A stretch of DNA of 6,805 nt from Parachlamydiaceae bacterium (lineage in GTDB: Bacteria > Chlamydiota > Chlamydiia > Chlamydiales > Parachlamydiaceae), in contig PLSG01000009.1 of the NCBI GenBank assembly GCA_003164155.1, forward strand, positions 1 through 6,805, given 5' to 3'. Numbering within the stretch: position 1 is the first letter of the stretch; every line of letters starts with the position of its first letter. Below, piece by piece: positions 5,718 to 6,805 of the stretch. Position numbers and translations under genes: made by a program. The notes under the pieces are model-generated. The model saw only the letters and a list, made by a program, of their open reading frames with translations, ran no database searches and was not told the origin of the DNA.

Positions 5718-6805
5718 TGAAAATTTAATGTAGTTTTTAATTTCAATTTTCAGAACTCGTACATATGTGGGACTGCTAAAGATATGATCAAACCATGGGG
5801 CGTCGGGATGTGATGTTATCCGCACTATGTTCTTTTTCAATCTTTGCTTGCCTGCTTTATCAAAACGAGGCACGAAATCTCTCATAGGGGATTCTGCAAT
5901 ATAGTGGTTTACGCTTGCACAAGTTTGTTCATAAATATACGCCGCTGGAGCTATGGCTACAACCATGATCCTCTTGCGGAGCTCTGGGGGATAAGCAATT
6001 AGTGCATTTCGAACATGGATTGCACCTTGACTGTGGCAAATCATGAGGAATCTTGCTTTCGCCGAAGCTTTGCTAAAAAAACCATCCCACATTTTATGGA
6101 GTTGCCTTACAGGTTCTGTAGCTATATAATTGAGCCCTTTTATGCACTCTCTAAGATCCGCAATCTTTCCATGTGTAGCGTTATGAACTGCATGAATATT
6201 TACACCTCCAGCTAAGGTGGAGAGATGCTTAGCGCTATCTAAGGCATCCTGAAAATTATTCCAGATACCATTAATGAAGCCTATGCCCCCATCTAATGGA
6301 TCAGGTAATCCTAAATCACTTAAATCAAACATTTTGGACTTTTCATGTTCTGGATATCTTTCCTCAAAATCATCGCAATAGATGATTGTGGGCAAATAAG
6401 AATGATTCGTCTTGTGAAGATCTCCACCTCGCTTATATTTGCGATTTTTTTCACAATAACACTGCTTTTCGTCCTCCCCATAAAAATAATCGTCAAATCC
6501 GTCTGGATTGTTATTTTCTGTTGCCAGCCCTAGTCTATCAAAATGATTGATGGGATTATTATGAAGATAGGCATAAAAATTAGGACCGTCGACATAGCCT
6601 ATAGGATCCTCTGAGGTCCATCTTCCCGTGCTGGGATCGTAATAGCGAATCCCAAAATAAATAAGGCCTGTTTCTTCATCAATTCTTTTTTCAGCATACC
6701 GCCAATAGTTTTTGACCGAGGAAAAAGTCAAAATTTCTCCCGAAGCATCATAAATTGTTTCCCCACCAAAAGCAGTATAAGAGTAACTTTCCACAACTGC
6801 GCAAG
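5715..6805 (-). CDS. Rhs-family protein, C-terminal part, with DUF687 serine-hydrolase-like tip (5' end beyond window)
   Basis: The gene is cut by the right edge: the frame stays open to the last base (C-A-V-V before ESYSYTAFGG), so the GTG at 6794 is an internal Val codon rather than a start. Numbering from that codon, residues 1-90 are the end of an Rhs/YD-repeat shell: VESYSYTAFGG, then the Rhs-associated core RIDEETGLIYFGIRYYDPST, GRWTSEDPIGY and NFYAYLHNNPINHFDRLGL. Canonical cores end in D-P-x-G; here it is D-R-L-G (86-89). After an acidic, Cys-containing linker (91-165) comes a tip of about 190 residues that I recognise as the chlamydial DUF687 type: GGIGFINGIWN (169-179), GGVNIHAVHNATHG (196-209), LMICHSQGAIHVRNAL (250-265) and SHPDAPWFDH (328-337). 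C-H-S-Q-G matches a G-x-S-x-G nucleophile elbow with the first Gly replaced; S255 would be the nucleophile, with D306 and H329 or H337 as candidate partners. No hydrolase activity is known to me for DUF687. Rhs shells normally encapsulate a toxin or effector tip. Four exported-protein genes follow downstream. Confidence 0.88.
   Translation of the reverse strand, partial: CAVVESYSYTAFGGETIYDASGEILTFSSVKNYWRYAEKRIDEETGLIYFGIRYYDPSTGRWTSEDPIGYVDGPNFYAYLHNNPINHFDRLGLATENNNPDGFDDYFYGEDEKQCYCEKNRKYKRGGDLHKTNHSYLPTIIYCDDFEERYPEHEKSKMFDLSDLGLPDPLDGGIGFINGIWNNFQDALDSAKHLSTLAGGVNIHAVHNATHGKIADLRECIKGLNYIATEPVRQLHKMWDGFFSKASAKARFLMICHSQGAIHVRNALIAYPPELRKRIMVVAIAPAAYIYEQTCASVNHYIAESPMRDFVPRFDKAGKQRLKKNIVRITSHPDAPWFDHIFSSPTYVRVLKIEIKNYIKFS

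Noticed and set aside
5708..5746. ATG at 5746 as the start of the 181-residue gene
   Set aside because: It would overlap rhs by 32 bases and put 13 residues in front of a good signal peptide; the ATG at 5707 has a clear Shine-Dalgarno.
6792..6794. GTG as the start codon of the rhs gene
   Set aside because: The frame continues open to the window end and the codon lies inside the conserved Rhs V-E-x-Y-x-Y-x-A-F-G motif, so it is an internal valine of a longer protein.

Overview
The window most resembles an accessory, AT-rich segment of an environmental (non-human-pathogen) chlamydia such as a Waddlia-, Simkania- or Parachlamydia-like bacterium. The main clue is at the right end: an Rhs-core protein whose C-terminal tip reads as the chlamydial DUF687 domain, a fusion I know mainly from Chlamydiota. 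The taxonomic call is inferred from families remembered, not from a search.

Left third (1-2115): an apparently complete IS1634/IS4-type insertion sequence. Perfect 17-bp terminal inverted repeats sit at 1-17 and 2099-2115, and the 610-residue transposase between them has all three DDE positions. The left repeat begins at base 1, so the left flank and any target-site duplication are outside the window.

Middle (2116-2691): 576 bases with no intact gene, but not empty. Abutting the IS on the minus strand is a short remnant resembling the catalytic part of a tyrosine recombinase, cut off by the IS. Next come a perfect 11-bp inverted repeat (possible operator) and a frameshifted plus-strand remnant of a DUF6088/AbiEi-type antitoxin-like gene. 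No partner toxin is seen. The last 160 bases hold only an imperfect hairpin region. This looks like the eroded edge of an older mobile element.

Right two thirds (2692-6805): five genes all on the minus strand, so transcription enters from the right edge and runs leftward. In order: the 3' part of the rhs-DUF687 gene; a 181-residue exported protein whose Shine-Dalgarno overlaps the rhs stop codon; a 416-residue TPR protein with an N-terminal membrane or signal segment; a 241-residue Cys-rich exported protein; and a 144-residue exported protein overlapping its predecessor by 8 bases. Gaps are 7, 45 and 21 bases, so this is probably one operon. All four genes after rhs have N-terminal export signals. 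My working inference is a polymorphic-toxin or effector locus: an Rhs carrier with a serine-hydrolase-like tip, followed by envelope proteins that could be immunity, chaperone or accessory factors. None of the four can be given a proven function from sequence alone.
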